Positions 39,355 to 49,337 of a DNA stretch of 64,000 bases are shown here, piece by piece. The notes beneath the pieces were generated by a model that saw only the letters and a list, made by a program, of their open reading frames with translations, did not search any database and was not told the DNA's origin. Numbering within the stretch: position 1 is the stretch's first letter; each line of letters starts with the position of its first letter. Source of the stretch: Syntrophaceae bacterium (GTDB lineage Bacteria > Desulfobacterota > Syntrophia > Syntrophales > Smithellaceae); NCBI GenBank assembly GCA_016927935.1, contig JAFGLS010000195.1, forward strand, positions 1 through 64,000. The letters are read 5' to 3'. A program made the translations under genes and the position numbers.

Positions 39355-40524
39355 TTAACATTTCTTTCCCGGTTTTTTTAGAAGCTCGCCCAGAGTACCC
39401 ATGGTTTTTGGCGATTTGCCGATGTAGTTACGAAAATCATCCTCATCGCCCGCAGCAGAAATATCTTTATCGCTTCCAGCTAGTTCCAGAGAGATTTTTC
39501 TGTTTTCACGGTCAATCTTTTCAATTCTAACGTCTATTTCTTCCCCTATCTTAACAACATCGCTTGCGTGTTTTATCTTTTTGCCGCGACCCAGTTTGGC
39601 AATATGCAAAAGCCCTTCTATTCCGTCCTCCATTGCAATGAAAGCACCGAAATTAGTTAGACCAGATACCTTGCCTTTAAGAAAACTGCCTTCAGTGTAT
39701 TTTCTCACAAAACCGTCCCACGGATGGGGAAGAGTTTCTCTGACGGACAAGGTAATTTTATTATTTTCCCAATCAATATTGATGATAACAGTTTGAAGCT
39801 TGTCTCCCGGAGAAAATAGAACTTTTGGATCGTCAACTTTTCCCCAGCCCATTTCCGAAACAGGCAAAAGCCCCTGAATGCCGCCTATATCTACAAATGC
39901 ACCGAACTTCTGAACGCTTACGACCACGCCGTCTATGATCATTCCTTTCTGAAGAGAATTTTTCAAAGCGGCAATTTTTTCCTTCTCTATTTTTTCCAGC
40001 AGGGGACGGCGAGAGAGAATTACATTGCGTCCCTTTTCCGAATATTCATTAACTACAAATTCAAATCTCTTGCCGATATAGGTGTCAACATCATCTATTT
40101 TCTTAGTATCCATCTGCGAATAAGGACAAAAACCGCTGATATTGGCGTTTATCTTTATGTAAAAACCACCTTTGATTTCCTTTTCTACCGTCCCTTCCAT
40201 AGGAATCTGATTTTTATAGGCGTCATAAAAAAAATCACTGATGCTTCTGCTGGTCAGTAATTTGGTGGTGAAGAGTTTTTCACCATGACGCGAGGAAAGA
40301 AAATAGGCGGTAATGGAATCTCCTTCTTTTACTTTGAGATTGCCTTTTTCGTCCAGAACTTCCTTTTTATCAAGGTAACCTTCACTCTTCGCTCCCAGGT
40401 CAAGGAAAACCCAATCAGCTGTAATTTTTACGATAACAGCATCAATTTTTTCTCCCGCGGAATAACGCCGGGGCTTGAAGTTTTTGTAATTAAGTAATTC
40501 TGAAAAACTTTTTGTTTCTTCCAT
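39355..40524 (-). CDS. S1 RNA-binding domain protein (ribosomal protein S1-like)
   Basis: Repeated S1 domains: VSVQKFGAFVDIGGIQGLLPVSEM, GKVSGLTNFGAFIAMEDGIEGLLHIAKL; internal Met preferred as start. Confidence 0.88.
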   Translation of the reverse strand: MEETKSFSELLNYKNFKPRRYSAGEKIDAVIVKITADWVFLDLGAKSEGYLDKKEVLDEKGNLKVKEGDSITAYFLSSRHGEKLFTTKLLTSRSISDFFYDAYKNQIPMEGTVEKEIKGGFYIKINANISGFCPYSQMDTKKIDDVDTYIGKRFEFVVNEYSEKGRNVILSRRPLLEKIEKEKIAALKNSLQKGMIIDGVVVSVQKFGAFVDIGGIQGLLPVSEMGWGKVDDPKVLFSPGDKLQTVIINIDWENNKITLSVRETLPHPWDGFVRKYTEGSFLKGKVSGLTNFGAFIAMEDGIEGLLHIAKLGRGKKIKHASDVVKIGEEIDVRIEKIDRENRKISLELAGSDKDISAAGDEDDFRNYIGKSPKTMGTLGELLKKPGKKC

Positions 40525-40641
40525 TGATATCTTTCTTTTTATCTCTCTTAAAGGGAAACGATTTAGTGCCCCGATAACATAAAATGTAATGAAACTCAAA
40601 TATCACAAACAAAGTGCAGTAATATTTATTAGTTGAATTAT

Positions 40642-40703
40642 TCCGGGAGCGAATAACCTAAACACCCTAAAGGGTACTATAGGTTCACTATAAGCGACGT
40701 GGG
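40642..40703 (+). repeat. Dispersed repeat copy B
   Basis: TTCCGGGAGCGAATAACCTAAACACCCTAAAGGGTACTATAGGTTCACTATAAGCGACGTGGG; related to 42341..42391 reverse complement. Confidence 0.65.
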
Positions 40704-40729
40704 ATTTGAAACTTAATTTCAGCAGGACT

Positions 40730-40764
40730 CACTACCCTGCTTTGCTTTGCAAAGCGGGGTAGTG
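40730..40764. repeat. Strong intergenic hairpin
   Basis: CACTACCCTGCTTTGC-ttt-GCAAAGCGGGGTAGTG, 16-bp stem with one G-T pair. Confidence 0.75.
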
Positions 40765-40883
40765 CCTCTTACGTTTCGAGCTTCGCATAGCTCGCTCTCA
40801 GCGAGTTTCACTAAATTCTTCTGGATATTTGCACAAATATATATTATGAAACAACCGACAATATGTAAGGGGTTAAAATAGTT

Positions 40884-42218
40884 ATGCGTTTTGAAATTTC
40901 CCGTGGCGGTAGCGGGCTGACTTACGAAATCCGCAATATCGTACTTATTGCCGACAAGCTCAAAGAATTGGGCGTTGACACTATCTGGGAAAACATCGGT
41001 GATCCGGTGAAAAAGGGAGAAAAAATCCCCTTTTGGATGAAGGAAGTTCTTATCGAAATAATACAGGACGATTCATCCTTCGCCTATTCACCGACAAAAG
41101 GCGTGGATTACACCAGACAATTTCTCGCCGATTGTCTCAACAAACGCGGCCACGTGCAGATTACGCCTGAGGATATTATCTTTTTCAACGGCCTGGGCGA
41201 TGCTATAGCGCGCGCTTACAGTTCCATTCAGGTTGACGCCCGTATGATTATGCCGGAGCCAACCTATTCCACACATTTTATGGCGGAGGTTCTGCACGCA
41301 TCGTTCCCTCCCAATACCTACCGTTTGAATCCTTACAACGGCTGGCATCCGGATATGCGGGAATTGGAACAGAAAGTAAGAAGCCATAAAGCGATTGTGG
41401 GTATTCTGGTTATCAATCCCGACAATCCCACAGGTTTTGTTTATCCGGAAGAAACATTGAGACATGTTGTGAAAATTGCCAAAGAAAATGATCTTTTCGT
41501 CGTTTTTGATGAAACCTACATTAATATTGTTTTTAACGGCAAAAAGACTTTGCCGCTTTCCGACATTATCGGTGATGTTCCGGCAATCAGCATGAAAGGA
41601 ATTTCCAAAGAACTGCCCTGGCCGGGCTCACGCTGCGGTTGGATGGAAATTTACAACGCCGGCAAAGATCCTATTTTTGACCGTTTCATTCACACAATTC
41701 TACATCAGAAAATGTCGGAAGTCTGTTCTACGACTCTGCCGCAGATGGCGATTCCCCGGATAATGAAGCATCCCGAATATCAGAATTATGTGGACAAACG
41801 TAGAAAGCATTACGAAAAGCTTTCGCATATAGCATACGATATTTTAAAAGATGTACCTTGTCTTATGGTCAACAAAACCGATGGCGCTTTCTATATGACA
41901 ATTGTTTTTAATGAATCTGCCCTCAACAACAGCCAGAAGCTGCATATTAAAAATAAAGGAGTGAAAGAATTCATAGAAAATCTGGTTAAAGAACCCATTG
42001 AGCATGACAAGAGATTCGTTTATTATCTTCTGGCGGCAACAGGCATTTGTGTTGTTCCGCTGACATCTTTTTTTACACCATTACTTGGCTTCCGCATGAC
42101 GCTACTGGATAAGGACGAAGCGGAATTCGAATATGTTGTAAAAACCATCGCTGAAAAAATTACCGAATATATAAATTCGTCAAATAAAAACATACAGATA
42201 GCAATTAATTTATCTTGA
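40884..42218 (+). CDS. Pyridoxal phosphate-dependent aminotransferase (class I/II)
   Basis: VINPDNPTGFVYPEETL, VVFDETYINIVF, SMKGISKELPWPGSRCGWMEIY. Confidence 0.88.
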   Translation: MRFEISRGGSGLTYEIRNIVLIADKLKELGVDTIWENIGDPVKKGEKIPFWMKEVLIEIIQDDSSFAYSPTKGVDYTRQFLADCLNKRGHVQITPEDIIFFNGLGDAIARAYSSIQVDARMIMPEPTYSTHFMAEVLHASFPPNTYRLNPYNGWHPDMRELEQKVRSHKAIVGILVINPDNPTGFVYPEETLRHVVKIAKENDLFVVFDETYINIVFNGKKTLPLSDIIGDVPAISMKGISKELPWPGSRCGWMEIYNAGKDPIFDRFIHTILHQKMSEVCSTTLPQMAIPRIMKHPEYQNYVDKRRKHYEKLSHIAYDILKDVPCLMVNKTDGAFYMTIVFNESALNNSQKLHIKNKGVKEFIENLVKEPIEHDKRFVYYLLAATGICVVPLTSFFTPLLGFRMTLLDKDEAEFEYVVKTIAEKITEYINSSNKNIQIAINLS

Positions 42219-42270
42219 ACCTTATTCATTCAGATTCGTAAAACTCATTAAAAATGTGTGAAAAAAGAAA

Positions 42271-42302
42271 AAAGGGCAGAAGAGTTCAATCTTCTGCCCT
42301 TT
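42271..42302. terminator. Rho-independent terminator, possibly bidirectional
   Basis: AAAGGGCAGAAGA-gttcaa-TCTTCTGCCCTTT, 13-bp perfect stem after the aminotransferase stop. Confidence 0.75.
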
Positions 42303-42340
42303 CTGTAATCAATTTTTAAAAAATTTTAGAATTGCAATTC

Positions 42341-42391
42341 CGCGTCGCCTACAGTGACTCTTAGGTTATTCAGGTTATTCGCTCCTGGAAT
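42341..42391 (-). repeat. Dispersed repeat copy C
   Basis: Reverse complement reads ..GGAGCGAATAACCTGAATAACCTAAGAGTCACTGTAGGCGACGCG. Confidence 0.65.
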
Positions 42392-42482
42392 ATCCCTATC
42401 GGCAATGGCGGAAGGGACATTTCAACTTACAGACATTATCACACTTCGTTTATAATGTTTGAGTTTCATTGATTCGACTAAT

Positions 42483-42512
42483 AAGTTTTAGTTCACTATG
42501 TTCCTAAAACTT
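42483..42512. repeat. Hairpin module (12-nt loop) followed by GAGTCTCATTA
   Basis: AAGTTTTAG-ttcactatgttc-CTAAAACTT; homologous to 56670..56701. Confidence 0.65.
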
Positions 42513-42520
42513 GAGTCTCA

Positions 42521-42871
42521 TTAGAACTTGCCGCCACGGCTTCCACCGCCACTGCGTCCACCTTTGCGGAAGCCATCACTGCGATTGCCGCCACCTCTGC
42601 GACCACCACTTTCGCCGAACTCCTTTTTGGGTCTGGCTTCATTAACAACAATTGATTTGCCATCCAGAGTTCCGCCGTTGAATTTCTTAATTGCTTCCGC
42701 TGCACCATCTTCCGTTTTCATTTCGACAAAGCCGAAACCTTTGGATTGTCCTGTAAACTTGTCTTTGATGACTGTTGCGGATATAACTTCACCTGCTTCG
42801 GAAAAGTTTGTTTTAAGATCATCATCCGTAATCTTGTATGACAGGTTGCCGACATATAAATTTTTGTTCAT
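42521..42871 (-). CDS. RNA-binding protein with RRM domain and Gly/Arg-rich tail
   Basis: NLYVGNLSYKITDDDLKTNFSEAGEV (RNP2) and SKGFGFVEM (RNP1); GGRRGGGNRSDGFRKGGRSGGGSRGGKF tail. Confidence 0.94.
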   Translation of the reverse strand: MNKNLYVGNLSYKITDDDLKTNFSEAGEVISATVIKDKFTGQSKGFGFVEMKTEDGAAEAIKKFNGGTLDGKSIVVNEARPKKEFGESGGRRGGGNRSDGFRKGGRSGGGSRGGKF

Positions 42872-43009
42872 TTTAAACCCCTTTCTTTTCCAATTTTTAT
42901 TTTACCTTCATCCCTCGATGGGGCATCACAAAGCATCAATATCACCCCAATCCGTCTCCTAAGTTGAGAAGGAAGGAAAAAACAAGGGGCTTGTATGCCT
43001 CACATTCTA

Positions 43010-43047
43010 AAGAAAAAACCATCAGAAACATAAGGTTCTTGATGGTT
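43010..43047 (-). terminator. Terminator-like hairpin upstream of the RRM gene
   Basis: Minus strand AACCATCA-agaaccttatgtttc-TGATGGTT followed by TTTTCTTT. Confidence 0.5.
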
Positions 43048-43153
43048 AAAGCCCGTTTATAAAAATATATCCGGTATTTTCTTCGGTTTCAACTGTTCAC
43101 ACTAAAGCTTTTTAGTCAAGAAATTTTTACCCTTATTCCTTTAGCCCTCAAAT

Positions 43154-43933
43154 TTATTTAATCAACCTTTTGCGCATTTTGAAAATAGCCAAAGGAAACA
43201 TTATTAAACAGAAAATAATCAAATAGCATAGACCAACCAGTACTTCTGTATTAAACAGTCCAAAACTCAACGCCCGCACCAGATTAACCAAATGTGTCAG
43301 CGGCAAAGCCATGGCAAAATACTGTGCCCAGACAGGCAAGCCCGTTATCGGAAAGAACGTACCGCTGAAAAGAAACATGGGAGTTATGAATAAAAAAATC
43401 GGCAGATTGAATAACTCAATTCTTGGCGTTATGCCGGTGAAGACCATGGCCACCGAACCAAAGGCAATGCCCCCCAAAAAGGCCACAAACACTATCAATA
43501 TCCCAGCCGGATAGTTGACCAATCCGAAGAAACTTATCACTGTCAACATTATAAGTGTTCCAACTACCGCTTTTGTCGCTCCCCATACTATCTCTCCGGT
43601 AATGATTTCTTCGGCATTGAGCGGAGTTGCCATCATGGCATCAAATGTTTTTTGGTAATACATCCGCACAAAAGAACCGTAAGTATTTTCAAAAAAAGCA
43701 TTGTTCATTATATTTATCGCCACAAGCGAAGGCGCAATAAAAAGAACATACGATACTTCTCTGGAAGCGTAGCTTATAGAACCGATTATACCGCTGAACC
43801 CGATTCCGAACGCCAGCAAATAAAAAAAAGGCTCCAGAAGCGGCGGCAGAAAATTGATTTTCCAGCTTTCTTTGTATACCGTAAGATTGCGCTGCCAGAT
43901 TCGAAAAAATCGGGCGGAAATATTGACATTCAT
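43154..43933 (-). CDS. ABC-2 type transporter permease (NodJ-like)
   Basis: Six-TM protein, SGIIGSISYASREVSYVLFIAPSLVAINIMNNAFFENTYGSFVRMYYQKTFDAMMATPL. Confidence 0.85.
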   Translation of the reverse strand: MNVNISARFFRIWQRNLTVYKESWKINFLPPLLEPFFYLLAFGIGFSGIIGSISYASREVSYVLFIAPSLVAINIMNNAFFENTYGSFVRMYYQKTFDAMMATPLNAEEIITGEIVWGATKAVVGTLIMLTVISFFGLVNYPAGILIVFVAFLGGIAFGSVAMVFTGITPRIELFNLPIFLFITPMFLFSGTFFPITGLPVWAQYFAMALPLTHLVNLVRALSFGLFNTEVLVGLCYLIIFCLIMFPLAIFKMRKRLIK

Positions 43934-44859
43934 TCCCGCAGCTCCCTTCCGGTTAATTTTAAGAAAACATCTTCCAGTGTGGCTGAACGCAATAGACAGC
44001 TCTTGTGGGTAAAACGGCCGCTGATTTCCCGGAACAGTTCATGTCCATTTTCGGCATAAATAATAAGGCGATGCCCCAAGTCTTCTTGTCTTTCTTTCTT
44101 ATTACGTAAAAAAGCGCGCAAATCATCTTCCGGTTCGGCGACTTCAATAATACTCTCTCCAGTATATTCGCTAATCAGAGATTGGGGTACCCCCTGCGCC
44201 AAAATACTTCCATGATCCATTATCACTAGGTTATCGCAAAGTCGCGCCGCCTCATCCATATAATGGGTTGTAAGTAAAATAGTCATGCCCTGCTTTTTCA
44301 AGCCCTCCAACCTATCCCAGACCTGATGACGCGACTGAGGATCAAGACCTATTGTCGGTTCATCAAGAATTAAAAGCTCTGGCTGATTGATTAAGGCACG
44401 GGCTATAACCAATCTGCGTACCAGTCCCCCGGAAAGTTCCGTAACATGGGCGTCACTACGCTGTTTCAGAGCGAAAAATTTTAATAAAGATGAGGCCCTT
44501 TCCAGCGCGGTTTTTTTATCAAGATCAAAATAGCGGGCGAAAACTTTAAAATTCTGCATGACGGTCAGATCAGGATCAAGTGTATTCTCCTGCTGACACA
44601 CACCGATACGTGCCTTGATTATTCTGTATTGTTTTTTTATATCCAGTCCAAAAACAAAAATATCACCGGAGGTAAGCGGCGAAAAGCCATAAATCATCCT
44701 TATGGTAGAAGTCTTGCCGGCGCCATTCGGGCCCAGAAAACCGAAACACAATCCTTTATCAACTCTGAAAGAAATATCATTTACCGCGTTAAACAAGCCA
44801 AAAGATTTTTTCAAATTACGTGCAGAGATCACCGGCTGATTTTCGTTAATATCGGACAT
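43930..44859 (-). CDS. ABC transporter ATP-binding protein (NodI-like)
   Basis: FLGPNGAGKTSTIRMIYGFSP, LSGGLVRRLVIARALINQPELLILDEPTIGLDPQSRHQVW. Confidence 0.9.
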   Translation of the reverse strand: MSDINENQPVISARNLKKSFGLFNAVNDISFRVDKGLCFGFLGPNGAGKTSTIRMIYGFSPLTSGDIFVFGLDIKKQYRIIKARIGVCQQENTLDPDLTVMQNFKVFARYFDLDKKTALERASSLLKFFALKQRSDAHVTELSGGLVRRLVIARALINQPELLILDEPTIGLDPQSRHQVWDRLEGLKKQGMTILLTTHYMDEAARLCDNLVIMDHGSILAQGVPQSLISEYTGESIIEVAEPEDDLRAFLRNKKERQEDLGHRLIIYAENGHELFREISGRFTHKSCLLRSATLEDVFLKLTGRELRE

Positions 44860-45046
44860 GATTTGCTCACATTACAATTTTTGTAATTCTTATGTTAATC
44901 GCCGGAATATTGTCAACAGAAAGTAACTGTACATTTTTATGTTTGACGAAACATCTTCCTTCTACTATATTCTTCACTAATTTATGTTTATAGGCTAAAG
45001 ACGTTTTTAATAAATCTTAATTTATTCGAAAAGAGAGGGCTAAAAC

Positions 45047-45157
45047 ATGAGTAAATCGAAAGACGTAAAGAAAGACTCCAAGAAAAAACCTATGAGGACA
45101 GCAAAAGAAAAAAGAGAAGCCAAAAGATTAAAGAAAGCGGCTAAAGATTTAATATAA
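45047..45157 (+). CDS. 36-aa very basic small ORF
   Basis: Hand translation MSKSKDVKKDSKKKPMRTAKEKREAKRLKKAAKDLI*, preceded by agagaggg. Confidence 0.45.
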   Translation: MSKSKDVKKDSKKKPMRTAKEKREAKRLKKAAKDLI

Positions 45158-45297
45158 ACGGCAGGGAAGATAAGCAACGAGAATTTTTTCATTTACTGTC
45201 CAACTCAACAAGAATGAGTGTTAGTTTTTTTCAGTTTTAGGAAAGATCAGTTATTGCTTGTACTTCCGCAATATAATTCGTTAATAAAGGATTTTTA

Positions 45298-46908
45298 ATG
45301 AAAATTAAATTTCTCGGGGCGGCCAGAGAAGTTACTGGTTCCTGTTTTATCATCGAAACGGATAAAGTGAGATTTGCCATAGACTGCGGCATGCATCAGG
45401 GTAGCGCCGAAATCGAAAAACGCAACTGGGACACAGAAGCGTATGAACCGGCAAATATTAATTTCTTTATTATCACCCACGCTCATATTGATCACTCGGG
45501 ATTGCTTCCTCGCATGGCACAAAAAGGATTTAAAGGCTCTGTTTATGCAACCGAACCGACAGGAGATTTGATAAAGATACTGCTTCTGGACAGCGCTCAT
45601 ATTCAGGAAACAGAATCTACTTTAAAAACGAAAAGAATGCAGCGTAACGGCAAACAGGAAAAAATTGTGCCGCTCTATTCAACAAAAGATGCCCAAGATG
45701 TCTTTCCTTTAATTAAAACAAAACGCTACAATGAAGTTTTTTCTCCCACCAACGGTATAAAAGCCAACTTTCAGGATGCCGGCCATATTCTGGGTGCGGC
45801 CATACTGGAATTATTCATCGAAGAAAACGGTTCCTCTACAAAAGTGGTCTTTTCCGGCGATATCGGCCGCCGCCATCAACTGCTGATGAAGGATCCTGTA
45901 ACTATCTCTGAAGCCGATTATCTTTTTATGGAATCAACTTACGGTGACCGCAATCATAAAGGCGAAGAAGACAGCTTAAATGAAATGGCCGAAGCGATTC
46001 AATTCAGTTATTCCAGAGGAGAAAAGGTAATAATTCCAGCTTTTGCCGTTGAGCGAACCCAGGAAATGCTTTATTCGCTCTATCTTATCAACCGTGATGG
46101 AAAACTGCCTAAAGACATGCCTGTAATTATCGACAGTCCGTTGGCCATAAAGGCGACGGAAATATTCCGCCGGTACCGCTCCTATCTTGATAGTGAAACA
46201 CAAAGCCTTTTGAAAGATGGAGAAGATCCTCTAAATTTGCCACAGCTTCAGTTTTCATCGTCAACAGAGCAATCCATGAAAATCAATGAAATGAAAGGGT
46301 CGGCGGTTATTATTTCCGCAAGTGGAATGGCCAATGCCGGAAGAATCAGACATCATCTGCGGCATAATTTGTGGCGCCCGGGAGCCAGTATTGTTTTTGT
46401 CGGCTTTCAGGCGGAAGGAACGCCTGGCCGCAAAATTGTCGACGGAGCGAAAAAAATCCGCATCTTCAATGAAGATATTGCTATAAAAGCAAAGATATGG
46501 ACAATTGGCGGCTTTTCCGCCCACGCCGGACAGAGTCAGCTTATGGATTGGCTGGGAAAATTCCTGAACAAAAAAATGCCTGTTTTTTTGGTACATGGTG
46601 AAACAGCCGCACAGGAGATACTTTCTTCTTTAATCAAACAAAAACTTGGCTTTGAAGTAAAAATTCCCGAATATCTGGAAGAAATCAAAATCAAAACAGG
46701 CGTTCAATTAGAAGAATTTAAAAAGCCGCAGGCCGCCAAACGACAGATTAATCTGACACCGCTATTTGCTGATCTGAAGGAGAAATTCAATTACATCAGC
46801 AACCATATGGAAAAAATTCAATCCTTACCAAAATCAAAACAAGTTGAAATTCTTGATTTACTGAAGCAGGCTAATCTGAATATTGATGAAATAAAATCTG
46901 AGTTGTAA
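45298..46908 (+). CDS. MBL-fold beta-CASP family ribonuclease-like protein
   Basis: FIITHAHIDHSGLLPRM, MESTYGDRNHKGEED, GFSAHAGQSQLMDWL. Confidence 0.9.
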   Translation: MKIKFLGAAREVTGSCFIIETDKVRFAIDCGMHQGSAEIEKRNWDTEAYEPANINFFIITHAHIDHSGLLPRMAQKGFKGSVYATEPTGDLIKILLLDSAHIQETESTLKTKRMQRNGKQEKIVPLYSTKDAQDVFPLIKTKRYNEVFSPTNGIKANFQDAGHILGAAILELFIEENGSSTKVVFSGDIGRRHQLLMKDPVTISEADYLFMESTYGDRNHKGEEDSLNEMAEAIQFSYSRGEKVIIPAFAVERTQEMLYSLYLINRDGKLPKDMPVIIDSPLAIKATEIFRRYRSYLDSETQSLLKDGEDPLNLPQLQFSSSTEQSMKINEMKGSAVIISASGMANAGRIRHHLRHNLWRPGASIVFVGFQAEGTPGRKIVDGAKKIRIFNEDIAIKAKIWTIGGFSAHAGQSQLMDWLGKFLNKKMPVFLVHGETAAQEILSSLIKQKLGFEVKIPEYLEEIKIKTGVQLEEFKKPQAAKRQINLTPLFADLKEKFNYISNHMEKIQSLPKSKQVEILDLLKQANLNIDEIKSEL

Positions 46909-46933
46909 TCGTAATATATCGTAGGAATAAAGT

Positions 46934-47512
46934 CTAATCCATAATCTTGTAGTTGAAGGAAGCTATTATATTCAGTCGCGAAAGATTGTAAATTTCCGGC
47001 AAAGGTTCATAAGGGGCAGCCTGTAGGACAACATCTAGAGCACCGTCATCAAGATCAACTGATCCCGAGGAGGACAGGAGAGTTGCACCGGCAAGACTGC
47101 CGTCGGCATCAATGGACATTTTTACGACGACATCTCCTTCCTCATTTTTTTCGAATGCCTTTTGTGGATATTTCCAGATACTGAGAATCCTTTTTTTGAT
47201 TTCGGTCAAATAAGTGGAATATTTTATATCAGTGCTGCCCAGATCAATAGTATCTTCGCGCCATTCGTCATCATTAATGGCGGTTTCTTTCTTTTTTGGG
47301 GCTTGCGGTGCTTTTGCTTTCTTTTTTGTTTTAATTTCTTTTTTAGGAAAATTTTTTTCTCCCAGATCCGGTTCCTTGATACTTACCGAAAGCACGTCCA
47401 TCGGTGTAATCTTGCCGGTCAAATCAATCATTCCGGCAACGGCAAGCAATGTTACATGAATTAAAATTGATACTATTACAGGCCATAATATGGCTTTTTT
47501 ATCCATGCCCAA
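46934..47512 (-). CDS. TonB/TolA family protein with TonB C-terminal domain
   Basis: Single N-terminal TM, Lys/Pro-rich linker, SIWKYPQKAFEKNEEGDVVVKMSIDADGSLAGATLLSSSGSVDLDDGALDVV. Confidence 0.85.
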   Translation of the reverse strand: MGMDKKAILWPVIVSILIHVTLLAVAGMIDLTGKITPMDVLSVSIKEPDLGEKNFPKKEIKTKKKAKAPQAPKKKETAINDDEWREDTIDLGSTDIKYSTYLTEIKKRILSIWKYPQKAFEKNEEGDVVVKMSIDADGSLAGATLLSSSGSVDLDDGALDVVLQAAPYEPLPEIYNLSRLNIIASFNYKIMD

Positions 47513-47646
47513 AGCTTCCCGATTTAGAATCTCTTTCCATAAATGGATTTACGGCATAACCATATACGGCATTTGTTACAAAAGCAATAATATGGATTTC
47601 AACCGGAAGGAAATTTTTCTCTCAAAAAAACCGGCGTCAAAAACAA

Positions 47647-47674
47647 GACAGGCAGGTTTTATAACCTGCCTGTC
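47647..47674 (-). terminator. Rho-independent terminator of the SWIB-domain gene
   Basis: GACAGGCAGGTT-ttat-AACCTGCCTGTC; minus strand followed by TTGTTTTT. Confidence 0.7.
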
Positions 47675-47696
47675 CTTAAGAATATGTACTTTTAAT

Positions 47697-48023
47697 TTAT
47701 TCGATATTAGCGCTGACAACAGAGGCAATCTGCATCATATCAATGGTCTGACCTTCTTTCAATTTCGTTAAATCAACAACCTTGCCGCTTGCTGTTTTAA
47801 TTTTAGTGTTGTTGACTATCTTGATTAATTTGGCATCAACAACAATGTTCTTCCCGGCGTTTTCCGGCTTACCGTTAACCTTTGTCGTCTGCAGTTTGCG
47901 GGACTTGATGTAATCCCATAGTTTTTTGGTTATCTCTGTGCGGGGCAGCGATCTTGCACCTAACAAATCTGCCAGGTCCGCCTTCAATTTTACCGGTTTA
48001 CTTAATCCTTTTTTTTCTGCCAT
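47697..48023 (-). CDS. SWIB/MDM2 domain protein
   Basis: ADLADLLGARSLPRTEITKKLWDYIKSRKLQ..KNIVVDAKLIKI. Confidence 0.85.
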   Translation of the reverse strand: MAEKKGLSKPVKLKADLADLLGARSLPRTEITKKLWDYIKSRKLQTTKVNGKPENAGKNIVVDAKLIKIVNNTKIKTASGKVVDLTKLKEGQTIDMMQIASVVSANIE

Positions 48024-48380
48024 AATAATAGCCTCCGTTCTTTAAATTTTTTTGGTATTTTTCGTTATGATATTACGATGGGGAAGTATAAGAACTTTCT
48101 GTTTTGTATGTCAAGAAAATATTATCTGCCAAAGAATTTGTCATAATCTACCAATAGATACAAACATTTTACCCCTCATAATTTCACTTGGTTTACAAAA
48201 ATGATTACCTCAGGATTACTTTTTAACAAAATAACAAAACAAGAGCTTGATGGTTTTTTTAATTTGTGTTTTGTTATATCAAAGGACAGGTAGACAATTA
48301 AAACAGGCCGTGTAATTTGCGATCTTAAATTCGTGTAATTGTCGGACTGTAATAAATAATATATTGAGGAGACAGATAAA

Positions 48381-49313
48381 ATGAATTTAAAAGTCACCGT
48401 TGTTGGCGCGGGCAATGTAGGAGCAACTGTAGCGCAAAGACTTGCTGAAAAAGAACTGGCTGACGTCGTACTTATTGATATTATTGAAGGAATTCCCCAG
48501 GGAAAATCTTTAGACTTGGCCGAGGCCGCACCGATTGAAAAACATGACTCCTTGCTTGTGGGTGCAAATACCTACGAGGCTTCCCTTAATTCCGATCTAG
48601 TTATTATTACTGCCGGAATCCCCAGAAAACCGGGCATGAGCCGCGATGATCTTTTGGCAACCAACCGAGGCATAATGAGAGATGTGACAAGGCAAACGGC
48701 AAAGTATTCACCCAATGCCATTCTTATAATTGTCAGCAATCCTCTCGATGCAATGTGCCATGTGGCCATGGAAGAAAGCGGTTTTACCAAAAACAGAGTT
48801 ATGGGCATGGCCGGTGTTCTGGATTCCGCCCGGTTACGTGCTTTCATTGCAGCAGAACTGAAGGTTTCCGTAGAGAATGTACAGGCATTGGTTTTAGGCG
48901 GACATGGAGATACCATGGTTCCCCTGCCGCGTTTTTCAACTGTCGCCGGCGTGCCTGTTACGGAGCTTATGACGCCGGAACGCATTGATGCGCTGGTAAA
49001 TCGCACGCGCAACGGCGGCGCGGAAATAGTAAGCCTTTTAAAAACAGGCAGCGCTTATTATGCGCCGGCTTCCGGGGCAGTGGAAATGGCGGAAGCCATT
49101 TTGAAAGACAAAAAGAAAATTTTACCCTGTGCCGCATATCTGGAAGGTGAATACGGTATTTCCGGGCTTTTTGTGGGAGTGCCGGTAAAACTGGGCAAAA
49201 ACGGTGTCGAACAAATTATACAGTTGAAGCTCCTGCCTGAAGAAGCAAAGGCATTAAATAAATCCGCAGCCGCTGTCCGGGAACTGGTAGATGCGATGAG
49301 GAAAATGAACTAA
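48381..49313 (+). CDS. mdh: Malate dehydrogenase
   Basis: [63 protein letters not shown]. Confidence 0.95.
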   Translation: MNLKVTVVGAGNVGATVAQRLAEKELADVVLIDIIEGIPQGKSLDLAEAAPIEKHDSLLVGANTYEASLNSDLVIITAGIPRKPGMSRDDLLATNRGIMRDVTRQTAKYSPNAILIIVSNPLDAMCHVAMEESGFTKNRVMGMAGVLDSARLRAFIAAELKVSVENVQALVLGGHGDTMVPLPRFSTVAGVPVTELMTPERIDALVNRTRNGGAEIVSLLKTGSAYYAPASGAVEMAEAILKDKKKILPCAAYLEGEYGISGLFVGVPVKLGKNGVEQIIQLKLLPEEAKALNKSAAAVRELVDAMRKMN

Positions 49314-49337
49314 GAACTTTCCGAGAGGTAAGATTAA

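Noticed and set aside
42496-42962. Alternative ORFs 42496..42708 (-) and 42528..42962 (+) over the RRM gene
   Set aside because: Low-complexity frames overlapping a well-supported RRM protein with RNP1/RNP2 motifs.
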